Positions 1 to 8,139 of a DNA stretch of 22,488 nt are shown here, in pieces (positions within the stretch are counted from its first letter, which is position 1; every line of letters begins with the position of its first letter). The DNA is from Puniceicoccales bacterium (lineage in GTDB: Bacteria; Verrucomicrobiota; Verrucomicrobiia; Opitutales; JAIRLG01), in NCBI GenBank assembly GCA_031255915.1, contig JAIRRP010000058.1, positions 1 to 22,488 of the forward strand. Direction: 5' to 3'. The translations under genes were made by a program, and so were the position numbers. The notes below the pieces were generated by a model, which was not told where the DNA came from, searched no databases, and saw only the letters and a list, made by a program, of their open reading frames with translations.

Positions 1-394
1 TGATATCCGATTCTTTATCGCCGACGAGGAGACAGTCGTAGGGCGATAGGTGGTATTTTTCGATCATCTCCACGATAAAACATGGCGATGGCTTTCGATA
101 ACGTGAGGGCTCGTCGGGCATTTCCGGGGCAATGCATAGCTCTTGAAAAAGATTTGGGCCTAAGCCGATCAATTCCCATAGACGACGATGGCACTGTTCC
201 ACCTGCTCCCATGTGAAGTATCCACGGTGGATACCGCTTTGATTTGTCATGAGGAACAGGATGTAGTTCTGTTCTTGTAAAACCCGAAGTGCCTCTGGAA
301 CCCCTTCGATGAGCCGAATCTGTTGCGGGTCAGAAATATAGTCGGAATCGATGTTGAGGGTTCCGTCTCGATCGAGAAAAATAGCTTTTGACAT
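1..394 (-). CDS. gmhB: HAD phosphatase, D-glycero-D-manno-heptose 1,7-bisphosphate phosphatase-like (partial, C-terminus off the window)
   Basis: I translated this from the reverse strand; it opens with ATG at 394 and runs off the left edge, so about 131 residues are visible. HAD motifs appear in order: motif I FLDRDGTLNID near residues 5-15, motif II MTNQSGIHRGYFT around 54-66, motif III lysine in RKPSP near 106, and motif IV LLVGDKESDI at the visible end. Motif II and VGDK-SD are typical of the GmhB/HisB-N group, which removes the C7 phosphate from heptose bisphosphate during ADP-heptose synthesis for LPS core, in the cytoplasm. The usual zinc loop (CxH...CxC before RKP) is not intact: the segment reads CIAPEMPDEPSRYRKP, with one cysteine and no CxC. 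A histidinol-phosphatase-like role cannot be excluded. The gene diverges from ftsY across 66 bp. Confidence 0.8.
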   Translation of the reverse strand, partial: MSKAIFLDRDGTLNIDSDYISDPQQIRLIEGVPEALRVLQEQNYILFLMTNQSGIHRGYFTWEQVEQCHRRLWELIGLGPNLFQELCIAPEMPDEPSRYRKPSPCFIVEMIEKYHLSPYDCLLVGDKESDI

Positions 395-460
395 GGACTT
401 TACCGGTGGCGATCTTTGGATTCTAGACGGAGATATTTTTTACTCATAGAGTTCTGATAA

Positions 461-1396
461 ATGTTTGGCTTATTCAAGAAATTTTGTAGTGGGCTTGCCA
501 AGACTAAGCAACGACTTTTTCAGACACTTGGTAGCATCTTTCGCTCTGATAAAATCAATCCTGCCAACCTCGAGAGCATCGAAGAAGCGCTCTATACGGC
601 CGATTTTGGTGTTGAGACGACGGAGGAAATCATTGCCCAGATACGTCAAACTCATAAAGAGAATAAAAATTTTCAGCAACAGGATATTTTGTCGATTACG
701 ACACATGTCCTGAGTCGCGTACTTCAGGGCTCAGAAGGTCGTCTTCCCGCTCCTGTTGACATCCATTCTTCACCGGAAGTCCTCTATCTCGTCGGCACCA
801 ATGGCTCAGGTAAGACGACCACGGCTGCCAAATGCGCCCATTATTTTCAGCAACAAGGTCGAAAGGTCATCGTGGGCGCTTGTGACACTTTTCGCATGGC
901 CGCTAACGAACAGATTCATACGTGGTCGCAACGGCTCGAATTTGAGCTCGTCGCCAGCCAACACGGGGCAGATGCGGCCGCCGTCGCCTACGATACCTAC
1001 AAGGCAGCTTGTCATCGCCAAAAAGATCTCGTCATCCTCGACACAGCAGGACGGCTTCATACCAAAGAAGGGCTGATGAAGGAGCTCGTTAAGATGAAAC
1101 GCGTCCTGCAAAAACAGACGGAGAACCTGTCCGAACATACGTGGCTCGTGCTCGATGGCAGTCTAGGTGCGAATGCGATTACGTCCGTTCAACGCTTCCA
1201 TGAGATCTTAGGCCTCACGGGTATCGTCATGACCAAATTAGATGGGACGAGTCGTGGTGGCTCCCTTGTGGGTATTTACCGTCAACTGCAGCTTCCTATC
1301 TACTTCCTCGGTCTTGGAGAAAAACCTGATGATCTACAGCCTTTCTCCAGCGAGGATTATATCCGAGCACTTTTGGGAGAAACTCGCGAAAATTGA
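461..1396 (+). CDS. ftsY: Signal recognition particle receptor FtsY
   Basis: SRP-receptor GTPase that pairs with Ffh at the membrane for cotranslational insertion of membrane proteins. At 311 residues it is the short form: a four-helix N domain (about 1-100) and the GTPase G domain, without the long acidic A domain of E. coli FtsY. Visible motifs are the P-loop GTNGSGKTTTAAKC (about residue 113), DTFRMAANEQ (a variant of DTFRAAAxxQ that keeps Asp, Arg and Gln), DTAGRLHTK, and TKLDGTSRGG. The C-terminal GLGEKPDDLQPFSSEDY is diagnostic of FtsY rather than Ffh. The DATTGQNA-like segment is altered to DGSLGANA. The ATG at 461 starts immediately with the amphipathic MFGLFKKF helix expected of a short FtsY; no strong Shine-Dalgarno is seen. 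nrdR follows after 21 bp in the same direction. Confidence 0.95.
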   Translation: MFGLFKKFCSGLAKTKQRLFQTLGSIFRSDKINPANLESIEEALYTADFGVETTEEIIAQIRQTHKENKNFQQQDILSITTHVLSRVLQGSEGRLPAPVDIHSSPEVLYLVGTNGSGKTTTAAKCAHYFQQQGRKVIVGACDTFRMAANEQIHTWSQRLEFELVASQHGADAAAVAYDTYKAACHRQKDLVILDTAGRLHTKEGLMKELVKMKRVLQKQTENLSEHTWLVLDGSLGANAITSVQRFHEILGLTGIVMTKLDGTSRGGSLVGIYRQLQLPIYFLGLGEKPDDLQPFSSEDYIRALLGETREN

Positions 1397-1417
1397 CCAA
1401 TTGCTTTTTTGACCATT

Positions 1418-1873
1418 ATGCGTTGCCCAGAGTGCCAGCATTCCGATACAAAAGTCATGGCGACAAGGCTCCAGGAAAACGCCATGGTCATACGGCGCAG
1501 AAGGTATTGCCACCATTGCGGCCATCGCTTTTCCACATTAGAGGCTTGCTGCGTTCCCGATCTCGTCGTCAACAAACGCGACGGTTCATGCGAAGCATTT
1601 GCACCGCAAAAAATTCTCATCGCTCTGCAGAAGACTTTTAAAAAAGACGCACGCAGCGAGGAGAATATTCGACAATTGCATCAGCAGATCATCAAAATCA
1701 TCTATGGACAAGAGGGACGCCCCATCACTTCACAGAGGATTGGAGATATTGTTTCGGAACAGCTCAGACAAGTCGATCCCATGGCCTATATCCGTTTCGT
1801 GAGTGTTTATAAGGATATTCGAACGCCCAGCGATCTCCTATCAGCCGTTCAATCCATCTCGCAGGACTCTTAG
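1418..1873 (+). CDS. nrdR: Transcriptional repressor NrdR
   Basis: Zinc-ribbon/ATP-cone repressor of ribonucleotide reductase genes that senses (d)ATP. The product is 151 residues, the usual family length. The N-terminal zinc ribbon is complete: MRCPEC at the start, then RRRRYCHHCGHRFSTLE. The ATP-cone follows from about residue 45, with VNKRDGSCEAF, an IxIALQKTF helix, and VDPMAYIRFVSVYKDI near the end (the family's D..AYiRFaSVY). I start at ATG 1418 because NrdR proteins begin almost at the first CPxC; an in-frame TTG at 1409 would add only three residues. It sits 21 bp after ftsY, probably cotranscribed. No ribonucleotide reductase gene or clear NrdR box is in this window. Confidence 0.93.
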   Translation: MRCPECQHSDTKVMATRLQENAMVIRRRRYCHHCGHRFSTLEACCVPDLVVNKRDGSCEAFAPQKILIALQKTFKKDARSEENIRQLHQQIIKIIYGQEGRPITSQRIGDIVSEQLRQVDPMAYIRFVSVYKDIRTPSDLLSAVQSISQDS

Positions 1874-1917
1874 GAAAACAGCAAACCCTTGCTGCTGTGA
1901 ACCTGTTCGCGCCATTC

Positions 1918-1954
1918 CTATGACGAGAAAAATGAAGATTTTTACCAGTCATGG
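1918..1954. other. Imperfect intergenic hairpin
   Basis: The arms CTATGAC and GTCATGG (7 bp, one G-T pair) enclose a second stem AAAAAT/ATTTTT with a GAAG loop. It lies in the gap between the end of nrdR and the end of the SNF2 gene, which converge. A shorter hairpin CAGCAA/TTGCTG lies just upstream, right after the nrdR stop. Neither has the U-run of an intrinsic terminator on the plus strand, so a role in ending transcription is only a guess. Confidence 0.3.
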
Positions 1955-2047
1955 ACCGCATAGTGATTAGGAGTTCGCAGGGACATGGTGAATATTTCTG
2001 TTCGGGAAACGGCGGTGTTTCTTCACATGGAAGGGAATTTTTTTCCA

Positions 2048-4510
2048 TTATCTCTCATCCAACTCCTTCGGTGTCTGGAGTAATGCCTGAAGATTTTTCA
2101 GGAAGAAATCGGAGGCTCCCCTGTGCCCCATGAGAGGGTCTAGGACGTTGCGAAAGAGGCTTTCTTTTTTCATCTTCAGTTTTTGGATATTTTCCTCCAA
2201 TGTACCTTCACTGATGAAGCGATAGACGATCGTGGCGCGCTTTTGTCCCCAACGGTGAACGCGATCGATTGCCTGCCGCTCTACGGAAGGATTCCACCAG
2301 GGATCCATGAGAAATACGTAGTCCGCAGCCGTCAATGTGATGCCGACACCACCTGCTCGCAGGCTGACTAAAATAACTCCTGGACCGGTAAGATCCTGGA
2401 ATTGGCGGACAATCTCGCCACGGTTGGATGTCGAACCGACAAGCTTAAAAGAAGGGATAGTCGGAAAGCATTCCTGCAGCAGGAGCTCTATTTTCTCTAA
2501 GAACCGCACGAACTGACTGAAAATGACGACCTTTTTCCCGGAAAAAAACACCTCTGATAACTTCGTTTCCAATCGTAATAACTTCCCTGACGATCTCCAA
2601 GAACCTTCGCTGTGCTCCGCGACGAGAGCAGGATCACAGGCCAATTGGCGCAGACGCATCAATTGTGCCAATATGGAGAAACGGTGCTGGTCACCCGATG
2701 AAGCCCATTCGGTCTGATATTGCCCCTGGGCCTTTTTCAGGTTCTGCGTATAGAGGCGCTGTTGAACAGGAAGCATTGGGCAATTCAACTCGATCTCCGA
2801 CTTTACGGGTAGCTCTTTTAAAACTTCTTCTTTTGTGCGGCGAAGGATAAACGGCCGAAGATCTTTCTGTAAATTTTCCAAAGCGGATGGTTTCTGCATT
2901 CTTTCCTGAAACATCTTCCATGTTCCCAAAAAACCCGGCATGAGAAACCGGAAGAGGTTCCACAGATCCTGCAGGCGATTTTCTATGGGAGTTCCCGTCA
3001 ATGCCAAACGCGTCTTGGCCTTCAGTCCAAGACAGACCTGAAAGATTTTCGTCTGGGCATTTTTAATCCACTGGGCCTCGTCCAGAACCACAAAATTCCA
3101 GTCGATGCAGCCCAGAGAAGCTTTATGTATTTTCAATTGCATATAACTCGCAATTTGCAGTGAAATCTTCTGGCCACCCGGTGGCTGCCCGATGATATTG
3201 ACCGTCAAATGCGGAAAAAACTTCTTCGCTTCTTCGTACCAAACATCGACGACACTTGCGGGACAGACGACCAATGAAGGTTGTTCTGATTGAAAACAAT
3301 CGAGGGCTGCAAGCACCTGCAGCGTTTTTCCCAAACCCATATCATCCGCCAGTAAACCATGCAGATGGTAAGAGACCAAATGGCCTATCCATTCCACACC
3401 TTCATGTTGGTAAGGGCGCAAAAAATGTGGTAATGTGGGGATTGTTACTTCTTTCGTCGATTGTGCTTCTTCTAGCCATTCTTTCAGAGGGCCTTCTACG
3501 GCGACATTTTTCGCAACGGTACCGTAGGATGAGAACAGCATATAATGTGGCACAATGCCGGATGGAAAATAGGAAACGGCTTGTTTCCACTCGGTCATTT
3601 TGGCCGAGGATTCCGCGGAGAGCTTCAGCCATCCCCGGTGCGGAAGAAATATAGCCTCTTCTTTCCCAAACCTCAGAGCTCGAAGTTCATCCGCTTGCAA
3701 ACGGAACCCAGGGATCTGCCAATCGATGGTGATGTGTTCAGAATCCACCGCTTCAGCTTTGGGAATTAATGTTACGGTCTGCGCTTTTTGGGGCAAAAGC
3801 TCCAAATCCTCTGCGAGGACAATATCGCTCCACGATTTCCAATGCGATAATTCTTTATTGTAAAAATGAATAATGCGTTCATGCCCGTGAAGCGCATAAG
3901 TTCGTCGGATACTCGTCCCTACGAATCCAGCTTTTTTCGCATGAAAGAGGAACCGAATCCACATCCCTTTTTCTCGCTGTTGAAAGGCATCTTCACTGAG
4001 ATCGAGCATCGGTGCCTTGTGAGAGGAGAGGGATAAAATACTTACTTCCAGCGTGCTTCTCTTCATCTTGAATTCCAGACGCGGACGATCGGCCGAAAGA
4101 GCTCTTTTTTTTCTTGTGTCCGCTATGGAGGCCGAAGAAGTTATCACCTCCCCTACGCCTTCATCCCCTTGGAGATATTCGCAGAGAAGTTCTTCAATGA
4201 GATAGAGTGTCGCTACCCGATAGCTCGCGATGAGGGAAGTATTTTTGATGGAAGAATGAAAACGCCACGGTTCATAAGAGGCATCCAGTATGACGTAGAC
4301 ACGCCCATCTTTGGATTGGAATCGCGCTAAAACGTCTTCCTCTCGCAAATCCAGTTCGATGCATTGCTGAGATTCATAAATCTCGCGACCTCTCTGTTCC
4401 TCTTCTTTAGAGGGAGTTTTTTTAGGGGGAAGCGATAGGCGTTCCATCCATTTATAAACCGCTGGCCGATTCCAACGCTTCTGACAACTCGCTATTTGAG
4501 CATTCTGCAT
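2048..4510 (-). CDS. SNF2/RapA-family DEAD-like helicase
   Basis: Swi2/Snf2-type ATPase, predicted to translocate on double-stranded DNA; the bacterial proteins of this class have no settled role. The product is 820 residues. From about residue 370 the helicase core is complete: LADDMGLGKT (motif I, ~390), VLDEAQWIKN (motif II, DEAQ rather than DEAH, ~478), LTGTPIENRLQDLW (motif III, ~508), FILRRTKEEVL, then the second lobe with VVIFSQF (~665), GVGITLTAAD, and DPWWNPSVERQAIDRVHRWG with the motif VI arginine. The roughly 370-residue N-terminus has no standard domain I can name, but residues ~50-115 align by eye to a SWIM zinc finger that has lost its Cys/His ligands. It starts with ATG at 4510, 31 bp after the nif3-like gene, so the two are probably cotranscribed. 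Confidence 0.92.
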   Translation of the reverse strand: MQNAQIASCQKRWNRPAVYKWMERLSLPPKKTPSKEEEQRGREIYESQQCIELDLREEDVLARFQSKDGRVYVILDASYEPWRFHSSIKNTSLIASYRVATLYLIEELLCEYLQGDEGVGEVITSSASIADTRKKRALSADRPRLEFKMKRSTLEVSILSLSSHKAPMLDLSEDAFQQREKGMWIRFLFHAKKAGFVGTSIRRTYALHGHERIIHFYNKELSHWKSWSDIVLAEDLELLPQKAQTVTLIPKAEAVDSEHITIDWQIPGFRLQADELRALRFGKEEAIFLPHRGWLKLSAESSAKMTEWKQAVSYFPSGIVPHYMLFSSYGTVAKNVAVEGPLKEWLEEAQSTKEVTIPTLPHFLRPYQHEGVEWIGHLVSYHLHGLLADDMGLGKTLQVLAALDCFQSEQPSLVVCPASVVDVWYEEAKKFFPHLTVNIIGQPPGGQKISLQIASYMQLKIHKASLGCIDWNFVVLDEAQWIKNAQTKIFQVCLGLKAKTRLALTGTPIENRLQDLWNLFRFLMPGFLGTWKMFQERMQKPSALENLQKDLRPFILRRTKEEVLKELPVKSEIELNCPMLPVQQRLYTQNLKKAQGQYQTEWASSGDQHRFSILAQLMRLRQLACDPALVAEHSEGSWRSSGKLLRLETKLSEVFFSGKKVVIFSQFVRFLEKIELLLQECFPTIPSFKLVGSTSNRGEIVRQFQDLTGPGVILVSLRAGGVGITLTAADYVFLMDPWWNPSVERQAIDRVHRWGQKRATIVYRFISEGTLEENIQKLKMKKESLFRNVLDPLMGHRGASDFFLKNLQALLQTPKELDER

Positions 4511-4541
4511 GTCATATTACCCCTGCGGAATCTTCCTGCCA

Positions 4542-5297
4542 TCAAAGCGGGCACGCCGTTGGCAAAAAGGTACATGGAATCCCGAACGTATGAGCTGCTT
4601 GCTCCGCTAGATTTTTTACGCCGAAGACTTCCGTTGCATAATGCCCGCAAAAGTAGACGTTAAGCCCATATTCTTGAGCAAAAATATAGTGATGTTGTTT
4701 CCCCTCGCCCGTAATCAATGTGTGATAATTTTTTCCTTTGAATGTTTCCATCATTTCTCCACCTCCACCCGATATAATCACCGCTTGTTCGATCATATCC
4801 GGCCCAAATGCCATGCAAACAGGATGCTCAAACAGCTCATGAAGCCGATTCTCCAAGTCAACTCTCGGTCGATTCCAATCCACTACAGCGGCCACAGGAC
4901 AACCGTTATGAGGACAAGTCCATAATTGCACTTCTCTCCCTAATAGTGCCGCAATGCTCGCATTGTTGCCTAGTGTCGGATGGACATCCAATGGCATGTG
5001 ACTACTGTAAACCGCTATATCATGTTCTATTAAAAGGCGATATTTTTGAGCACGGCTACCCGTTATCGGCGCCGGTGACCTCCAAAATAATCCGTGATGG
5101 ACGATGAGAAAATCCACTTCATGCTCAATAGCTAATTGAATGCTCTCCAAGCTGGCATCGACAGCCGCACCGATATGATACACTTTTCCAGAATTCTCGA
5201 ACTGAAGACCATTATGAGCTCCTGAAAGATCGACTATGGCTTCCCTGTTGACACACGTATCACAAAATTGAACAATGGATGCAAGCGATATCTCCAT
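4542..5297 (-). CDS. Nif3-like dinuclear metal center protein (GTP cyclohydrolase 1 type 2/YbgI family)
   Basis: Member of the Nif3/YbgI/YqfO family, toroidal hexamers with a two-metal site per subunit and no agreed biochemical role. The product is 251 residues, the short form without the inserted domain of some Gram-positive members. Metal-ligand segments are visible: FLIVHHGLFW near residue 80, VYSSHMPLD near 110, and CGHYATEVFGVKNLAE near the C-terminus (the family's GH..sE). GGGGEMMETF precedes it. I chose ATG 5297 (MEISLASIV) over an in-frame TTG at 5312 because family members start just before this first helix. The SNF2-type gene follows in the same direction; the exported helical-repeat gene diverges across only 32 bp. 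Confidence 0.88.
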   Translation of the reverse strand: MEISLASIVQFCDTCVNREAIVDLSGAHNGLQFENSGKVYHIGAAVDASLESIQLAIEHEVDFLIVHHGLFWRSPAPITGSRAQKYRLLIEHDIAVYSSHMPLDVHPTLGNNASIAALLGREVQLWTCPHNGCPVAAVVDWNRPRVDLENRLHELFEHPVCMAFGPDMIEQAVIISGGGGEMMETFKGKNYHTLITGEGKQHHYIFAQEYGLNVYFCGHYATEVFGVKNLAEQAAHTFGIPCTFLPTACPL

Positions 5298-5304
5298 GGA
5301 ATAT

Positions 5305-5324
5305 AGATGCAAAGAGATGCAAAG
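5305..5324. repeat. Tandem decamer AGATGCAAAG x2 in a divergent gap
   Basis: Two perfect, adjacent copies of AGATGCAAAG, followed two bases later by a partial third unit (AGATGC, overlapping the start ATG at 5330). They fill most of the 32-bp space between two divergent start codons. This could be an operator, but slippage is an equally simple origin. Confidence 0.6.
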
Positions 5325-5329
5325 ACAAG

Positions 5330-6787
5330 ATGCGATATTTCACTTATTTGGGCAATATTTTTCTCTTGAGTATGGGGTTATCCTTTCCGCTTGCCTATGG
5401 AAACTCCGTCTCGACACCATCAGATAATGGCGAACATGAAACGCACTATGGCCAGGAAAAGAGAGCCATCATTGGGCAACATTGGCGGGAAGCGCTGGTT
5501 TATATTCGGGAGGAAAAATTAGATCAAGCACTTCCCATCTACGAAGAACTGGTACATCAAAGGGATTTTTTCACGGTGGAAACTTATGCTAAAATTTTGG
5601 GCCAGTATGTTTGGTTGCGGCTGCAACTCTCTTCCATAGATCAACTTACCCATTTTTTGCTCCTCAGAATTCAGACGGAACCGGAGCTCCTATGCCATCT
5701 CTCCACATGGGAAGCGCTATGGAATGTACTGCATATCCTGTCTTCCCACAGAAAATTTGAGAAAGCGCTGCAATTTTTCCAGAACGTGAAAGCAGTGGCG
5801 GTTAACGTGGAAGTTCCCTCAGAGGAAGTTTCCATCTATAACCTCTTCATTGAAATGTATCTGTTATTGCAGTGCCATTATACTTGTACGAGTTACATGA
5901 AGGCCAAAGAATTGCTCGAGCGCTATCATTTTCTGCAAGACCCTTCATTTCGCGAGCACATACATTCCTGCCTCTTGCTTTATTTGGGAGAATTGGAGAT
6001 GCTCATGGAGCACGAGACCGTTGGGTTACTGTACCTGAAGATACTAAGAGAGCATTTTCCGAAAACTTTTAATGATATGCGTTCGCGCATCTTTCTGGCG
6101 GAGTGGTATGAAACCCACGGCTTAATCCAAGAAGCTCGAGAAATCCTCGAAGAGCCTATGGGGCAAGATTCACAATCCCCTCATCCCTTTAAGCCACAGC
6201 TCCTCTACGCTTTGTCTCGGCAAACATGTCGCCAAGGTTTTAAATTTTATTCGCAGGCCATTGATTACCTAGAGATCATCGCCCATACTTATCTTCGTTC
6301 TGAATTCTACGTTCCGGCAAAACTTCTCGAAGGAGAGCTCCTTCGGGAGCTGCATCACTTCTTCGGTGCACAATTACTCTATGAAGATTTGCTTAAAAAA
6401 TCGGCCTTATCTCCATCCTTAAAAACCTGGATTCAATTACTCCGCATACGATGCATTCTTGCCCTGCATCCGGATGAACACACGGAAAAAGAAAAGGCCA
6501 TATCTCTCCTGAGTAGTATCGTCGATACCCCTCAACTTCCCAGAGAATTGCGTGCCGAAATTCAGTTTCTCCAAACCCTGCTTCTTTTCGAGAACGACCA
6601 CATTTCCGAGGCCAGACAAGTCATAAATCAGGTGATTACAAATTTCACCTCCAATACAGTCCCTTTACTAAAAGAGCGCTATTGGCTCAAGCGAATCATC
6701 TCCATCGCTCAGCGCATAGCGAAGTCCGAGAACGACGCCGAACGCGAACAAAAATTACTTGAAATTTCGGAACATCTCCAGTTGTGA
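5330..6787 (+). CDS. Exported helical-repeat (TPR-like) protein of unknown function
   Basis: No family that I recognise with certainty. The 485-residue product begins with a probable signal peptide: MRYFTYLGNIFLLSMGLSF followed by PLAYG, with cleavage plausible after AYG near residue 25. The mature part is almost entirely alpha-helical by composition, with TPR/solenoid-like pairs such as KLDQALPIYEELV (~65-77), KFEKALQFFQNVKAV, TVGLLYLKILREHFP, GLIQEAREILEEP and AEIQFLQTLLLFE...ISEARQVIN near the end. I start at ATG 5330 because it gives a clean signal sequence; an ATG at 5279 would put a polar 17-residue stretch in front. A periplasmic scaffold or envelope-assembly role is a guess from location and fold type. 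It ends 14 bp from the end of murA, which converges. Confidence 0.75.
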   Translation: MRYFTYLGNIFLLSMGLSFPLAYGNSVSTPSDNGEHETHYGQEKRAIIGQHWREALVYIREEKLDQALPIYEELVHQRDFFTVETYAKILGQYVWLRLQLSSIDQLTHFLLLRIQTEPELLCHLSTWEALWNVLHILSSHRKFEKALQFFQNVKAVAVNVEVPSEEVSIYNLFIEMYLLLQCHYTCTSYMKAKELLERYHFLQDPSFREHIHSCLLLYLGELEMLMEHETVGLLYLKILREHFPKTFNDMRSRIFLAEWYETHGLIQEAREILEEPMGQDSQSPHPFKPQLLYALSRQTCRQGFKFYSQAIDYLEIIAHTYLRSEFYVPAKLLEGELLRELHHFFGAQLLYEDLLKKSALSPSLKTWIQLLRIRCILALHPDEHTEKEKAISLLSSIVDTPQLPRELRAEIQFLQTLLLFENDHISEARQVINQVITNFTSNTVPLLKERYWLKRIISIAQRIAKSENDAEREQKLLEISEHLQL

Positions 6788-6801
6788 AATCCTTTTAGGG
6801 A

Positions 6802-8115
6802 CTATGAATCGATAACTTTCCTTTCGATACGTGCACCGAGATGGCGCAATTTTTCTTCGAAACATTCATAGCCTCGATCGATATGCTCTGCTTCCGTGAT
6901 TTGTGTCACGCCTTCGGCGGTTAATCCTGCCATATAAAGTGCAGCGCTTGCCCTGAGATCCGTCGCTTGTATTTTAGTTCCCCGGAGCTGACTCCTATGA
7001 ACTTTAAGGCCACTAGGAAACGTTTCGAGATGAGCCCCCATGCGTTCCAATTCCCTTACATAGAGAAAGCGTTGAGGATAAATGTGGTCGTGGATCTCAC
7101 TGCCGTCCTGTACCAAGGTCATCAGGACAGCCATCGGTGCTTGTAGATCGGTCGGGAAACCCGGATAAGGAAGGGCATGAACAATCGCAGCTTTTAGATT
7201 TTGACCTCCTTTGATCTGCATGCAGTCACCGGATAAGTCCCAACTGGCCCCCATCTCATTTAGGGTAAAGAGCAGAGCACCTAAGCTTTTTTTGGGGAAA
7301 TGTTCTATCACAATGGGATGGGAAGAATGACCTGCACAAAGGGCCATGAGCATCCAGGTTCCCGCTTCAATGCGGTCCGCAGAAATCGTATGGGAGAAAC
7401 CTTTCAGCGTATCCACGCCTTCTATTTCTAAAATGGGGGAGCCAATGCCTTCGATATGTGCTCCCATGAGCACCAGCACCTGGCATAATTCTACCACTTC
7501 CGGCTCACAGGCGGCGTACTCGATGCGGGTCTGCCCTTTAGCCAACGCAGCCGACATGACAATATCCGCTGTTCCGGTAACACTTCCACCGGCCGGTCCT
7601 CCGAGGAAAATAGTGGCACCTCGGAGCCCTTGGGGCGCTGACATAATCACCTTATTCTTCTGTACTTCTACACGAGCTCCTAATGCTTCAAGTCCACGAA
7701 TGTGTAGGTCAATCGGTCGTGCTCCAATGGAACATCCGCCGGGAAATGTCATTTCAACATATCTCTGCCTCGCCAATAGGGCCCCCAGCAGGTAGATCGA
7801 TCCGCGAATCTTTTGAATTAAGCCGCTATCAGGTACTTTTTTTTCCTCCTGAAGGGAGGCCGATTGAAGGCGTAATATCCCCTCTTCGGATCGCTGGATA
7901 TCCGTTCCCAATAGCTCCAACAGCGACAACATAATTTCCATATCGCGGAGTTGTGGAACCCCCTTGACGAAACACGGCTCCTCTGTGAGCAAAGAAGCTG
8001 CCAAAATCGGAAAAGACGCGTTCTTGGAGCCGCTCGTCGTTATCACACCCTTTAGATCATTCCCACCATAAACATGTGCCTCAAAGCACCGAATTTGATG
8101 ATCCATAGATATCAT
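6802..8115 (-). CDS. murA: UDP-N-acetylglucosamine 1-carboxyvinyltransferase MurA
   Basis: First committed step of peptidoglycan synthesis: transfers enolpyruvate from PEP to UDP-GlcNAc in the cytoplasm. The product is 437 residues with the EPSP-synthase-type fold. Key elements are SGSKNASFPILAASLL near residue 30 (Lys/Asn of the PEP site), the catalytic loop PGGCSIGARPIDLHI near residues 125-140 with the active-site Cys kept (the fosfomycin-binding residue, so not the Asp variant), GFPTDLQAPMAVL near 320, and DLRASAALYMAGLTAEG near 390. ATG 8115 has a GAGG Shine-Dalgarno at 8122-8125, six bases upstream. ATG 8106 and TTG 8127 are the alternatives. It follows the disordered-protein gene after 24 bp and is likely in its operon. 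Confidence 0.95.
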   Translation of the reverse strand: MISMDHQIRCFEAHVYGGNDLKGVITTSGSKNASFPILAASLLTEEPCFVKGVPQLRDMEIMLSLLELLGTDIQRSEEGILRLQSASLQEEKKVPDSGLIQKIRGSIYLLGALLARQRYVEMTFPGGCSIGARPIDLHIRGLEALGARVEVQKNKVIMSAPQGLRGATIFLGGPAGGSVTGTADIVMSAALAKGQTRIEYAACEPEVVELCQVLVLMGAHIEGIGSPILEIEGVDTLKGFSHTISADRIEAGTWMLMALCAGHSSHPIVIEHFPKKSLGALLFTLNEMGASWDLSGDCMQIKGGQNLKAAIVHALPYPGFPTDLQAPMAVLMTLVQDGSEIHDHIYPQRFLYVRELERMGAHLETFPSGLKVHRSQLRGTKIQATDLRASAALYMAGLTAEGVTQITEAEHIDRGYECFEEKLRHLGARIERKVIDS

Positions 8116-8139
8116 CTCTATCCTCAAGGGATAGAGAAA

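Noticed and set aside
7346..7795. 149-residue open frame antisense to murA
   Set aside because: It is a shadow of conserved murA codons; the translation shows no domain and there is no ribosome site.
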